A DNA stretch of 24,631 nt from JBDTVS01 sp040007095. Its GTDB lineage: Bacteria; Acidobacteriota; Vicinamibacteria; Vicinamibacterales; CAVVIG01. This document shows positions 7,060-15,398 of this stretch, one piece after another. Made by a program: the position numbers and the translations under genes. The stretch spans positions 1 through 24,631 of the forward strand of contig JBDTVS010000148.1 of the NCBI GenBank assembly GCA_040007095.1, written 5' to 3'. The notes beneath the pieces were generated by a model. It was given only the letters and a program-made list of their open reading frames with translations, had not been told where the DNA came from and ran no database searches. The number at the start of each line of letters is the position of its first letter. The stretch's first letter is position 1.

Positions 7060-9246
7060 TCAGTCCTTGATGTCCGGCGGCCCGTTCGGCGGGTTCAGAT
7101 AGCCGTGCTTCGTCAGTTCCATGTCCGGTGCAAATTCGCAGGGGACGCAATTGTTCAGGAAGAACTCCGGCTCCCGGCCACTGACCGGATTCTTGTAGCC
7201 GAACCACATCGGCAGGATCTGGGGCCAGCGCCAGGTCTCCCCGGTGCCGCCGACGAAATGTTCCTCGCGCTTGCCGAGCGCCGAAATCAGAATATCGGGG
7301 GGATATTTCTTGATCAGGGCCTGCCCGGTGTAACGCTGCGGCTCGGCGGGAGCGGCAGTGGCGGCTCCGGCGGGCCGCGGCGGCAGGACGGGACGCGGCT
7401 GCCTCGGCTCCGGGGCACTGGCCCAGCCGCCTTTCCAGCCGCCGGGCATCGCCCACATCGGCTCGTTCAGCGACAGGTTCCAGAGGCGGACGATGCCGTC
7501 CTCCAGCACCAGTTGGTCATGCGGATAAATTGCGCCGTCAAGGGTTCCGGCTCGCTCCTTGTTGGTACCAGGCTGGAAAAGATAGGTGCGCATGTTAGCG
7601 GAGCGTCCGTCAGAGGCCACGTCGATCACCGGCTGGATGCGCCAATGGTACGAGATTCTCGCGCGGCCGCCAGTTTGCGGGGCGCCCCATTCCAGGTCCA
7701 GCGCATGGGCAATGCGCTCGGCGCCAAAGTAATAACCGACGAAGGGAATCTGCTTCGCCCCGTGCTTGCCGAAGATGCCGGCCATGATCGGCCACTGATA
7801 GTCGTCCAGGGCGTCGCCATAGGCCGCGGCCAGATTCTCCGCCGCGTCATACATCCTGGCGATCACCAGCTTGCGCGAGACTTCGTCCAGGCGCGCGCCC
7901 ATGTCGGACAACTTGGCGGCGGGCGGCGGCGCGATCTTGCCGGTCAGGGGCGTGCTGGCCACAAGCTTGTAACCGGACGGCAGGGTCATCGGCTTTCTGG
8001 TGCCCGGATTGACGGAGACAAAGGCGGGCAGCAGACGATCCTGCTCGCCCGCATCGCCCGCATCCGACGCCGGAACCGGATGATCCGCCGCGGCGCCGTC
8101 GGGCTGGCCGAGGCGGCTCTTGCCCCAGCCCTGGCTGTATTCCGAGCGGAACATCGGGAACACGCGCATTTCGCGCACCTTCCAGATGCCCTTCTCCTTC
8201 ACGAATCGATTGTCGTAAATGTTGACTTCCCAATGGGCCTGCCTCTTGGGGGTTTCGCCGACCAGGCCCAGCTCGATGCCGCGGACATGTGCCTCGACGC
8301 CGTTGGGCGCGATGCTGGCAATCGTGTCGAACTGCAACCGGTCGTTGAGCACGCCTTCGGTGAGGCCTGCCGGGCCCTGGCGCTCCAGCGCCTTGCGCAC
8401 GCCTTTGGGGCCGTCGAACACGCCGACGCCGCCCAGTTCATAGACACTGTCGGCGGTGAACAGATCGGTGGCGTCGTCCCACATGCGGCGGCTGATGTAA
8501 TAGCCATAGACCGCCTGCAGATTGCGCGTCAGGTTCTCGTCGTTCAGTGTCTGGGCGCGCCGCTCCAATTCCTCGAGCGTGGCCTTGGTGGCAGGCGCAG
8601 GGCCAGCCGGCGTGGGAACGGGCGTGCCGGCCTGATCGGCGGTGAAATGGAACGGAGTGATCGGGACGTCCTGCCCCTTCCAGTTGATCCAGCCGGTCTC
8701 GTAGGGCCCTTCATACTGCGGAAGAAAATTCATCGTCTGGATCCTCCAGACGCCGCTCTGCTTCACATAGACATTCTCGAAGACGCCGCCCTGAACGCCG
8801 GCCGCGCCCTTGCCGTCGGCCATCATCAGGAAACCGTACCAGCGCCCCTTGGCCGAGTTGCCGTCGACTGCGAGGTCGACAATGGACTGCTCGATCAGCT
8901 GGGCATGGACCGCACCCGGTTCCAGGCCCTGCTTGCCGTTGCCATACTTGCGGGTGAGGAAATCACCGATGGCCTTTGCGCCGTTGGCCTTGTCGTCGCC
9001 CCAGACATAGACGGCGTCGGCCGAGAACAGGCCGGCCATCTCGTTCCACAAGCCGAACTGGCCATATTGCGCGAAGCTGCGTTGCAGGGTCTTGACCGCG
9101 CGGATCCCTTCCGCCCGCTCCACGTCGCGCGCCAGCCCGTTGACGTCGGCCGGCGTCGCGGCCATCACACCCGTCGATGCGGTCAACCCGGTCGCCAGCA
9201 TCACCGCCCACAGGGTCTGTTTTGTGGTTTTGCTTCCCTGAATCAT
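7060..9246 (-). CDS. Secreted protein with three NTF2/SnoaL-like domains
   Basis: Protein of 728 residues from the ATG at 9246, chosen because GGAGG lies 7 bases upstream; the frame is open to 9276. The signal peptide ends near GVMAATPA. Three successive SnoaL/NTF2-like units can be seen. They begin around EGIRAVKTLQRSFAQYGQFG, around NLQAVYGYYISRRMWDDATD and around NLAAAYGDALDDYQWPIMAG, each with the FS/FT-AD or FGKHG strand that follows the first helices in this fold. A Pro-rich linker near residue 630 leads to a C-terminal tail with a CVPC motif. NTF2-like domains bind or convert small hydrophobic molecules; the substrate here is unknown. A triple fusion in one secreted chain is unusual. 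Similar proteins occur in sphingomonads, so transfer is possible but not shown. Confidence 0.8.
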   Translation of the reverse strand: MIQGSKTTKQTLWAVMLATGLTASTGVMAATPADVNGLARDVERAEGIRAVKTLQRSFAQYGQFGLWNEMAGLFSADAVYVWGDDKANGAKAIGDFLTRKYGNGKQGLEPGAVHAQLIEQSIVDLAVDGNSAKGRWYGFLMMADGKGAAGVQGGVFENVYVKQSGVWRIQTMNFLPQYEGPYETGWINWKGQDVPITPFHFTADQAGTPVPTPAGPAPATKATLEELERRAQTLNDENLTRNLQAVYGYYISRRMWDDATDLFTADSVYELGGVGVFDGPKGVRKALERQGPAGLTEGVLNDRLQFDTIASIAPNGVEAHVRGIELGLVGETPKRQAHWEVNIYDNRFVKEKGIWKVREMRVFPMFRSEYSQGWGKSRLGQPDGAAADHPVPASDAGDAGEQDRLLPAFVSVNPGTRKPMTLPSGYKLVASTPLTGKIAPPPAAKLSDMGARLDEVSRKLVIARMYDAAENLAAAYGDALDDYQWPIMAGIFGKHGAKQIPFVGYYFGAERIAHALDLEWGAPQTGGRARISYHWRIQPVIDVASDGRSANMRTYLFQPGTNKERAGTLDGAIYPHDQLVLEDGIVRLWNLSLNEPMWAMPGGWKGGWASAPEPRQPRPVLPPRPAGAATAAPAEPQRYTGQALIKKYPPDILISALGKREEHFVGGTGETWRWPQILPMWFGYKNPVSGREPEFFLNNCVPCEFAPDMELTKHGYLNPPNGPPDIKD

Positions 9247-9659
9247 GGTCGTCCCTCCAAATTCCGGACCCTTCACTTATTACCAGTTCGCGCCCGACGG
9301 TCTCGGGCAGGAACAGCGTGGTGACGCTTCCGTGACGGCGAAGTGTAGACCGATTCCTGGCCAGTCCTTCAGGGATTCATCGCCGTGTCGGGCGAGTGCT
9401 GGCAGGCTGCTGAAAAACGCCGCCCGAACTGAAAACTCAAGGGTCAGAACTCAGCAGGCCCGCGAGACGCCAGAATGCCACCACGAAAACACCAAGACAC
9501 GAAAAATACACCGGTCTGGAAATGGCCGACACGCCGCCAGTCGATGCTTGAAGCGACCAATGTGTGGCCGCCTGACTCGCCGTGCAGCGCCGCCACGTCG
9601 CGCCCTGCACCGCCGGAGGCCCCAGCGGTTGGACGCGACGTGGACTGCGCCGGATCGAT
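9247..9659. other. Intergenic region of 413 bp, no gene supported
   Basis: Apart from a hairpin close to the TonB-receptor stop (listed separately), the only structure seen is CACGAAAA CACCAAGA CACGAAAA at 9483-9506, three 8-base units. This resembles the CACGAA-type low-complexity repeats scattered in intergenic DNA of several soil phyla. The short ORFs crossing this region have no recognisable protein features. Confidence 0.4.
9593..9643 (-). terminator. Hairpin after the TonB receptor gene
   Basis: CCACGTCGCG (9593-9602) pairs perfectly with CGCGACGTGG (9634-9643) over a 31-base loop and begins 16 bases past the stop of the receptor gene. No T-run follows on the minus strand, so it is not a standard intrinsic terminator. 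It could protect the 3' end of the mRNA or be accidental in GC-rich DNA. Confidence 0.3.
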
Positions 9660-12600
9660 CTAGAAATCCACCTGCACGCTCACCTTGAGCAGGCGTGCGT
9701 CGAGGATTTGCGTGGGCTGCTGCCAGTTGTTCTGACCCGCGGTCGAGAACGTGTTGTTCAGCCCAAGCACCGTGCTCGCGTTCATCGCGTTGTACAAGTC
9801 CACATTGGTCTGCAGGCGCGCCGTCCCCATGTGGAAGATTCGGCTGAGACGAACGTCCAGCTGATTGATGCGCTCGTTGCTGAACGCGGAGAACGGCGGC
9901 AACATCGCCAGGCTCACGGTGGCTGCGTTCAGATTCCGACCAAGCGACGGCAGGATTTCCGCCCGTGTGAAGGTGACGGTCGCTCCGTAGTTGGGCGCGG
10001 GCAGGTTCTGATAAACGGCGGCCGCCTGCATGTTCCAGGGGAGTGGATACGACCCGGACAGCTTCACCCGCGCCTGGTACGGGTTCTCGCTCTTGCACTG
10101 ATAGAGCTGCTGGGGCGAGTCCACGACGAAGCAGTTGTCGGTACGAGACTGCGTGGTGCCGCCGGCGACGAGCGCCGTCTGGACGGCGTTGCCGACGTTG
10201 ACGCCGCCTGAGATCATGACGCCCCTGCGCACTCGCGTGTTGAAGTTGAAATCCGCGCCGTTATAGACCTCCGACTGCTTGCCGTACGCGTCGGCGAGGG
10301 TGACGACGTTGCGCTGCTGGCCGAAGAGCGAGGGTTTGAGGTCGTAGAAGCCGCAAATCTTCTGGCCGCTGACGCTGCCCGGGAGGCGCGAGTCGGTCGG
10401 CGCCGTGACGCAGTACGGATCGTAGTCGGCCGGCGTGACCAGCTGGTTGTCGGTCACGGTGAAGTTGCCGAACGTCGTCCGGAAATAGCCGACGTTGATG
10501 GCCGCGCGGCCGGGGATGAGCTCGTGCTCGATTTCCGCCGAATAGCGCCAGTTGTAAGGCCGCTTGTTCCACCCCGTAATCCAGTTCGGATCCGCGGTCG
10601 TGACCGGCGTGAACTGTCCGAAGCTCTGGTTCGCCATGGTGCCGCATTCGCCGTTGGCGAGGGGATTGCGCAGATCGCAGTCGGGCAGGAAGTTCTGACG
10701 ACGGGGATCACCGGCCGCGAAGGTCGTGTCGCTCCACGTGCGTGTGGTGCTGTTGACCGACGAGTTGACCGGGCCGAATTGCGAGGCCGAGTCGACGGTG
10801 ACGGCGCCGGTGTACTTGTTCACGCCGAACTTGAGGGCGGTCCGCCCGTTGCCGAACAGGTCGTACGCGAATCCCACGCGGGGCGTCAGATCGTGCCAGC
10901 AAGGGACGCAGTCGAGCTCCTGGAAGGAGCGTGCATCGATCAGCACGCCGGCCGCTTCGCTGATCGCGGGCGTGTAGGCGCGGACGTACTCGTAGCGAAG
11001 GCCGAGACTCAGCGTCATCCGCTTCTGCGTCCAGCGATCCTGCACGAAGAACGACAGCTCCGGCCGCAACCGTTCGTCGGTCAGGAGCGGGCTCGCAAAC
11101 TGGGTGAGCGACGCCGGCACACCGTTGTTGAACGAGTAGCTGACCGGCAACCCGTTCACGTCGGGTGTCCCGCGCTGCGTGTAGTTGCGATGATCAATGC
11201 TCTCGAGCGCGAACATCCCGGCCTTCCACTGGTGCGACCCGGCCAGGTAGGACACCGTGAAGCGCTGATTGGCCTGACTGGAGAAGGTCTTGCTCCGGAA
11301 ACCGAGACCGTGATAGGTAAACCCGCGGGCCGTGTCGACGATGCTCACCCGGTTGGGCTCGCCGCCGCACACGGTAAAGTCGGACAGGAACAGGTCGTCG
11401 CCCCAGTTGCCGTTGCCGTAACTGAAGAGGTTGACGGTGGCGCCGCCCTCGAAGAGAAGCCGGCTCGAATGGGGATGCGTCCACGTGGCCTGCGTGAGCT
11501 GGTCCTTCTGGCAGAAATCGAAGTTGGCCTCGCTGGCGAGCGTCGCGCGATCGAGCTGGCCGGTCAGGTTCTGCGTCCAGTTCTTCTGCCAGTCGTAGGA
11601 CATCGTGACTTTGTTGGCCTTGGGGGCCTGCCACGTCAGACGGACGCTATGACTGCGGAGCGTCTCCTGGGGTTCGACCGGGCTGTTCAGGTCGGGCGTG
11701 AACGTCCAGTCATCCAGGTTGGAATCGTGGAACAGGGTGGCCACGCGCGCGGTGCGGCCGGACTGACGGTGGGCCGAGGCGAACCACAGTCGATCCTTGA
11801 GAAGCGGGCCGCCCACGAAGGCGTTGGCGTCGTGAATCTCACGGGTGCCGTTGACGTTCAGCAGCCCCTTGGCCTTGAGTTCGTCCGTAAGGTTGTTGCC
11901 CTGGAGGCTGTTGTTGGTCCAGGCGCCGAATGCCGCGGCGTTGAACTTGTTGCCTCCGTCCCTGGGAATGATGTTGGTCTGTGCGCCCCCGGTGGACGTT
12001 TCGGCGGAACCGCCCGCTCCCAGGTCGATCACCATCTCTTCAGTCCCTAGAGGATTGGCATAGAAGCCACGCCCCGTGCCCGTCGAGACCAGCGAGTTGT
12101 AGCGCATGCCGTCCTGCAGCAGCTTCGCGTCGCCCGGCCGCCCGCCGTGCACCGAGATCCGCACCGACGTCTCGCCCTTGGTGCCGCCCACGTCCTGGGC
12201 ACTGGCCGGCGTCACCACCGATGGCATGAGCGCGGCGAAGCTGAGCATGCTTTTGTTCGACGGCACCGCGTCGAGCAAGGCTTTGGAGATCACCGTCTGC
12301 TGGTTGACGTTCTGGACGTCGACCAGCGGCGTTGACCCGGACACCGTCACCGTCTCCTGAAGCCCGCCCACTTTGAGCTCAGCGTTCAGCGTGGCCGTGA
12401 AGTTCGGGGCGAGCTCGACCCCTTCGCGCCGCAGCGTACTGAAGCCGGGCAGTGTGAAGGTGACGGAATAAGTGCCAGGCCTGAGCTCGATCACGCGAAA
12501 CTGGCCTTCAGCATCGGACGTGGTGGCGCGCACTTTCTCGATCAGGGCCGGACTCGCCACTTCGATCGTGACGCCCGGGAGGACAGCTCCCGACGCGTCG

Positions 12601-12734
12601 CGTACAACGCCGGTGATTGCCGCGGCGCTCGTGCCCTGAGCCGCGCTCGTGGCTGGTAGCAGCAGGACGCACGCCATCACCGGCGCGAGATAGGTACACA
12701 CTGCACGGCATATTGTTCTCGTCGAAACCATCAT
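9660..12734 (-). CDS. Oar-like TonB-dependent outer-membrane receptor
   Basis: Protein of 1,024 residues. The signal peptide (about 1-33) ends at TSAAQG. Residues about 36-125 are a carboxypeptidase-regulatory-like domain (ITGVVRDASGAVLPGVTIEV, then GTYSVTFTLPGF), next a plug domain (about 130-280, ETVTVSGSTPLVDV through GGAQTNIIPRDGGNKF), and the rest is a beta-barrel ending in Phe (QVDF), the usual barrel-assembly signal. This architecture is typical of large Acidobacteriota receptor families; the ligand is unknown. GGAGG lies 3 bases before ATG 12734 and 6 bases before ATG 12731, so the second ATG may be the true start. The gene follows a bicupin gene by 49 bp on the same strand, probably in one operon. 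Confidence 0.92.
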   Translation of the reverse strand: MMVSTRTICRAVCTYLAPVMACVLLLPATSAAQGTSAAAITGVVRDASGAVLPGVTIEVASPALIEKVRATTSDAEGQFRVIELRPGTYSVTFTLPGFSTLRREGVELAPNFTATLNAELKVGGLQETVTVSGSTPLVDVQNVNQQTVISKALLDAVPSNKSMLSFAALMPSVVTPASAQDVGGTKGETSVRISVHGGRPGDAKLLQDGMRYNSLVSTGTGRGFYANPLGTEEMVIDLGAGGSAETSTGGAQTNIIPRDGGNKFNAAAFGAWTNNSLQGNNLTDELKAKGLLNVNGTREIHDANAFVGGPLLKDRLWFASAHRQSGRTARVATLFHDSNLDDWTFTPDLNSPVEPQETLRSHSVRLTWQAPKANKVTMSYDWQKNWTQNLTGQLDRATLASEANFDFCQKDQLTQATWTHPHSSRLLFEGGATVNLFSYGNGNWGDDLFLSDFTVCGGEPNRVSIVDTARGFTYHGLGFRSKTFSSQANQRFTVSYLAGSHQWKAGMFALESIDHRNYTQRGTPDVNGLPVSYSFNNGVPASLTQFASPLLTDERLRPELSFFVQDRWTQKRMTLSLGLRYEYVRAYTPAISEAAGVLIDARSFQELDCVPCWHDLTPRVGFAYDLFGNGRTALKFGVNKYTGAVTVDSASQFGPVNSSVNSTTRTWSDTTFAAGDPRRQNFLPDCDLRNPLANGECGTMANQSFGQFTPVTTADPNWITGWNKRPYNWRYSAEIEHELIPGRAAINVGYFRTTFGNFTVTDNQLVTPADYDPYCVTAPTDSRLPGSVSGQKICGFYDLKPSLFGQQRNVVTLADAYGKQSEVYNGADFNFNTRVRRGVMISGGVNVGNAVQTALVAGGTTQSRTDNCFVVDSPQQLYQCKSENPYQARVKLSGSYPLPWNMQAAAVYQNLPAPNYGATVTFTRAEILPSLGRNLNAATVSLAMLPPFSAFSNERINQLDVRLSRIFHMGTARLQTNVDLYNAMNASTVLGLNNTFSTAGQNNWQQPTQILDARLLKVSVQVDF

Positions 12735-12783
12735 CTTCCTCCGTCTGATTTCAGTGAACCGTCGTCTTAGAGGGAACGGGTCC

Positions 12784-13734
12784 TTACTTGGCGTAGTTGT
12801 CGTCCCAGCGAATGTTGAGCCAGGCGATCACGCCGTCCACCGCCGAGAACCCGTGATTGAAATTGGAGGGCACGAACATCACGTCGCCCACGGTGACCTT
12901 CTGGTTCACGCCGGTGCCGGGCACCATCTTGCCGTCCTTGAGCTCGTAGCCCGTGGTCGCCGTGCCGCCGCCTTCGAGCGCCACCCAGGTGTCGATCGTG
13001 GTGGGGTGATGTTCAACCGACGGCGCCTTGATTCGTCGGATGTTCACGTTGAAATGGCCGCCCTCGATCATGCGCAGCGTGCCCGAGTTGGCCGTCTCCA
13101 TCTCCTGGCGATACGCGTTCAGCTTCTCGAGCGGAATGGCCACCGAATGATCGGTCTGGGCGTACTCTTTCACCGCCAGGCCGCGTCCACGTCCCGCGGG
13201 CACGGGCGTACCGGCGGGCGGTGGCGCGTTACCCGCCCCGGGCTTGGCGTCAGCCGGCCAGTCGGTGTCCCACCGGACGTTGAGCCAGGTGATGTTGCCG
13301 TTCACACCGCTGACGCCGTGCGGCAGGCCGGCGGGAATGAACTCCACGTCGCCGACCTTCAGCGTGTGCGACTCGCCGCCGACGATCTTCCCCTTCTCGA
13401 CCTTGCCCCCGGTCGTGAGTGTGCCGCCGCCCTCGAGCACCACCCAGACGTCGACCGTCTTCGGGTGCACCAGCGCCGTCTCGGCGTTGGTGATCCGGCG
13501 GATGTTGACGTTGAACTTGCCACCCTCGATCATCCGAAGGGTCTGGAGCTTCTTGGCGTCCATATCCTTCAAATACTGGGCGAGCTTTTCTTTCGGAATC
13601 GCAATCGCGTGATCGAGCGGGGCCTTTTCGAGGATGACCGTCTGTCCTTCGCCCCCGGCCCGACCGCCCTGGGCAAGGACGACCGGCGCGCAGACGCCGA
13701 GACACATCGCGCTGGCACACAAGAATTTACGCAT
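12784..13734 (-). CDS. Secreted two-domain cupin
   Basis: Protein of 316 residues with a signal peptide ending near VVLAQGG (about 22). Two cupin domains in tandem (about 35-158 and 192-312) are recent-looking duplicates: LRMIEGGKFNVNIRRI is matched by LRMIEGGHFNVNIRRI, and WLNVRWDTD by WLNIRWDDN. Candidate metal ligands are His90 and His139 in the first domain and His242/His243 and His294 in the second. Pro/Gly-rich residues 162-186 link them. The start at 13734 has GGAG about 10 bases upstream. The frame stays open to 14445, but that extension crosses the MITE-like element and has no protein character. The TonB receptor gene lies 49 bp downstream, so a role in handling the receptor's substrate is plausible. 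The reaction is unknown. Confidence 0.85.
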   Translation of the reverse strand: MRKFLCASAMCLGVCAPVVLAQGGRAGGEGQTVILEKAPLDHAIAIPKEKLAQYLKDMDAKKLQTLRMIEGGKFNVNIRRITNAETALVHPKTVDVWVVLEGGGTLTTGGKVEKGKIVGGESHTLKVGDVEFIPAGLPHGVSGVNGNITWLNVRWDTDWPADAKPGAGNAPPPAGTPVPAGRGRGLAVKEYAQTDHSVAIPLEKLNAYRQEMETANSGTLRMIEGGHFNVNIRRIKAPSVEHHPTTIDTWVALEGGGTATTGYELKDGKMVPGTGVNQKVTVGDVMFVPSNFNHGFSAVDGVIAWLNIRWDDNYAK

Positions 13735-13903
13735 CAACCTGTTCTCCTGGAAATCGACGCACACTGAAGTGCGTGAATCAGCTCTTCCACGTCCTGGTAC
13801 TGACTCGCCGCTGGAGGCGGCGCGAGGCCCAGTGTTTGGGCCGAACTGATCTTCAGCAGCAGGTCCGGTTCGTGTTCGGTGAAGCTCTGCGACCGCAGCG
13901 CCT
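13735..13903 (-). pseudogene. Possible decayed coding sequence upstream of the bicupin gene
   Basis: One minus-strand frame from a stop near 13905 reads QSFTEHEPDLLLKISSAQ, then TLGLAPPPAASQYQDVEE and LIHALQ, a protein-like composition unlike the neighbouring frames. Its TGA shares a base with the bicupin ATG (TGATG), as in translationally coupled genes. There is no start codon, and farther upstream protein-like stretches (for example RLDALRQLSRGGPVEGVQAG) lie in the same frame but are broken by stop codons. This fits the C-terminal remnant of a gene that once headed the operon. I do not recognise the family, and chance is not excluded. Confidence 0.3.
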
Positions 13904-14131
13904 GTCATACGCCCGACGCGTCTGGCTGGAAACATCGATCCGACCTGCCCTGTGTCGCTCGACGCGAACGAGTGCTTCACACGCCTGCCTGCACGCCCTC
14001 CACCGGGCCTCCCCGGGACAGCTGCCGGAGGGCGTCGAGTCGGCCTGAGATTATTAGCACCACGGTGCGAATACGCAGCTGTTCCATTTGTCATCAATTG
14101 TCGTTGCGGGCGCCTTGAGCGCGGGTTGATC
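13904..14131. other. Non-coding stretch, possibly decayed gene
   Basis: No intact gene is supported. Fragments of protein-like minus-strand frames are interrupted by stops. Together with 13735-13903, the 19-bp repeat and the MITE-like element, this fills the 680-bp gap between the bicupin and the TAXI-type operon. Confidence 0.35.
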
Positions 14132-14192
14132 CAGTTCCCCGTATAATCGACTGCTCCCGTACAGTCCCACTGTTCCCCGTATAATCCGCTGC
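14132..14192 (+). repeat. 19-bp-period tandem repeat with TATAAT boxes
   Basis: Three imperfect units with a period of about 19 bases start at 14132, 14151 and 14170. The first and third share GTTCCCCGTATAATC exactly; the middle unit is degenerate (CTCCCGTACAGTCC). The outer units each contain a perfect -10 hexamer TATAAT (14142-14147 and 14180-14185). The array ends at the MITE-like element and may be a promoter or a repeated regulator site. Confidence 0.6.
14180..14185 (+). promoter_or_regulatory. Probable -10 box of the TAXI-kinase-regulator operon
   Basis: This perfect TATAAT lies upstream of the MITE-like element. If the 198-bp element is ignored, only 31 bases separate it from the GTG at 14415, a normal promoter distance. 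No clear -35 box is present. Confidence 0.4.
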
Positions 14193-14196
14193 ATAG

Positions 14197-14394
14197 CCGC
14201 CCGTGGTGAAAGTCCGTCGTCGCACCGAGGCGGGCGATGCGCCCGGATCGCCAGGCGCGAAACGCGAGAATACCGGGAGTATTTGAGCGGTGAGCAACGC
14301 CGCGAGGCCCGGGGTCCCCAACGCGGCACCCGCGTTGGGGTGGGAAGCGGGATGCAGCGTTCGCCGAATGCAGACGGACTTTTATCACGGGCTG
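14197..14394 (-). mobile_element. 198-bp MITE-like element, copy 2 (inverted)
   Basis: Inverted copy of 912-1109, the same length with three substitutions, two of them in the terminal inverted repeats. It ends 20 bases before the GTG of the TAXI-type gene. A TA dinucleotide precedes the left end (14194-14195) but none adjoins the right end. The internal 11-bp hairpin is preserved. Its position suggests that it entered the 5' leader of the operon downstream of the promoter. Confidence 0.8.
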
Positions 14395-14414
14395 TCTTGG
14401 GGGGGAAAGATTCC

Positions 14415-15398
14415 GTGTCCACCACGTCGCGCCGCGCGCCGTCATTCAGTCAGCTCGCGCGGACCGCTGTCCTGCTGCTGGTGTGCCTTTCCGGGACCAT
14501 TGCGTGTTCGTCCGGTTCGGCGGCGGCTCCCCCGCAGGAAGTCACGCTCTGGTCTGGTATCGCGGCAGACTTCTCGAAGGAGCTCACTCAACGCCTCAAC
14601 GACGCGGTTCCTCAGACTCGCGTTCGTTTGCAGCTCGCGTCAGGCGCCGTCGTGGTGGTCTCGGCGGTGGACGAGGGCAAGGGCGACGTCGGGCTGGCGC
14701 AGTCCGACGTCGTCTATCTCGCGTACCGTCGGGGGATCGAGCAGCATCTCTACCCGCACCGGAACCTGCGCGCGATTGCCGTGCTGTGGGTCAACAATTT
14801 CTATGTCCTGGTCAAGCGTGACAGCCCCTTCCGCTCCATCGATGACCTGAAGGGACGTCGGGTCGGCGTCATCGTACCCGGCACGTCGGGGGAATTCTCG
14901 ACTCGCATCATCCTGACCGCTCACGGGATGAGCTACTCCGATGTGCAAGCGACCTTTCAGCCAACCGACGTGATTGTGCCGAAGCTCGGACGAGGCGAGC
15001 TCGACGCGGTATTCACGGCGAGCCCGGTGATGCCGGCCGCGGCGCGCACGGTGAATCAAACGGTCCCGCTCCGATTGCTGCCGATCGGGCGTGCGGTCAT
15101 CAACACCCTGCGCGGCAGCTATCCGTTTCTGAGGCCGGTCATCGTGGCGGCGGATGATCTTCCCGGCCAGGCGCGTCCCGTCGAGACGCTCGGGGCGGAG
15201 TGGCTGCTTGTGTGCCGTGGCGATCTGTCGGAAGATCTCGTCTACCAGCTGACGAAAGAGTTCTTCACGCAGTTGCCGGCGCTGGCCAAGGCGCACGGCG
15301 AAGCCGCGCTGATCGATCCCGAGCAGGCGCCAGCCACGCCTATTCCTCTGCACCCCGGTGCGGCTCGCTACTACCGTGAGCTCGAGGTCTTGAAATGA
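14415..15398 (+). CDS. TAXI-type solute-binding lipoprotein
   Basis: Protein of 327 residues from GTG 14415, chosen because a GGGGGGAAAGA ribosome site lies just upstream and a lipoprotein signal follows. The frame is open to 14283, but that extension lies in the MITE-like element. The signal VLLLVCLSGTIACSS has a lipobox with Cys near residue 31. The mature protein matches TAXI (TRAP-associated extracytoplasmic immunogenic) binding proteins: GDVGLAQSDVVYLAYRRG, LRAIAVLWVNNFYVLVKRDSP, IDDLKGRRVGVIVPGTSGEF and LGRGELDAVFTASP. TAXI proteins normally feed a TRAP transporter, but none is present. The TGA overlaps the ATG of a histidine kinase gene (ATGA), so the protein may instead present a ligand to the kinase. 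Family members bind organic acids such as glutamate or 2-oxoglutarate; the ligand here is unknown. Confidence 0.88.
   Translation: MSTTSRRAPSFSQLARTAVLLLVCLSGTIACSSGSAAAPPQEVTLWSGIAADFSKELTQRLNDAVPQTRVRLQLASGAVVVVSAVDEGKGDVGLAQSDVVYLAYRRGIEQHLYPHRNLRAIAVLWVNNFYVLVKRDSPFRSIDDLKGRRVGVIVPGTSGEFSTRIILTAHGMSYSDVQATFQPTDVIVPKLGRGELDAVFTASPVMPAAARTVNQTVPLRLLPIGRAVINTLRGSYPFLRPVIVAADDLPGQARPVETLGAEWLLVCRGDLSEDLVYQLTKEFFTQLPALAKAHGEAALIDPEQAPATPIPLHPGAARYYRELEVLK

Noticed and set aside
7105..9324. Long plus-strand ORF of 739 codons opposite the NTF2-like gene
   Set aside because: It is the antisense shadow of the NTF2-like gene. It is rich in Arg, Gly and His, with no signal, motif or ribosome site, whereas the minus strand shows clear domains and a good start.
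10524..12050. Plus-strand ORF of 508 codons inside the TonB receptor gene
   Set aside because: Antisense frame of a well-recognised receptor. Its composition is typical of GC-rich antisense shadows and no domain is visible.
13735..14445. N-terminal extension of the bicupin frame through the MITE-like element
   Set aside because: It crosses the mobile element and has no protein character. The ATG at 13734 with its ribosome site and signal peptide is the better start.
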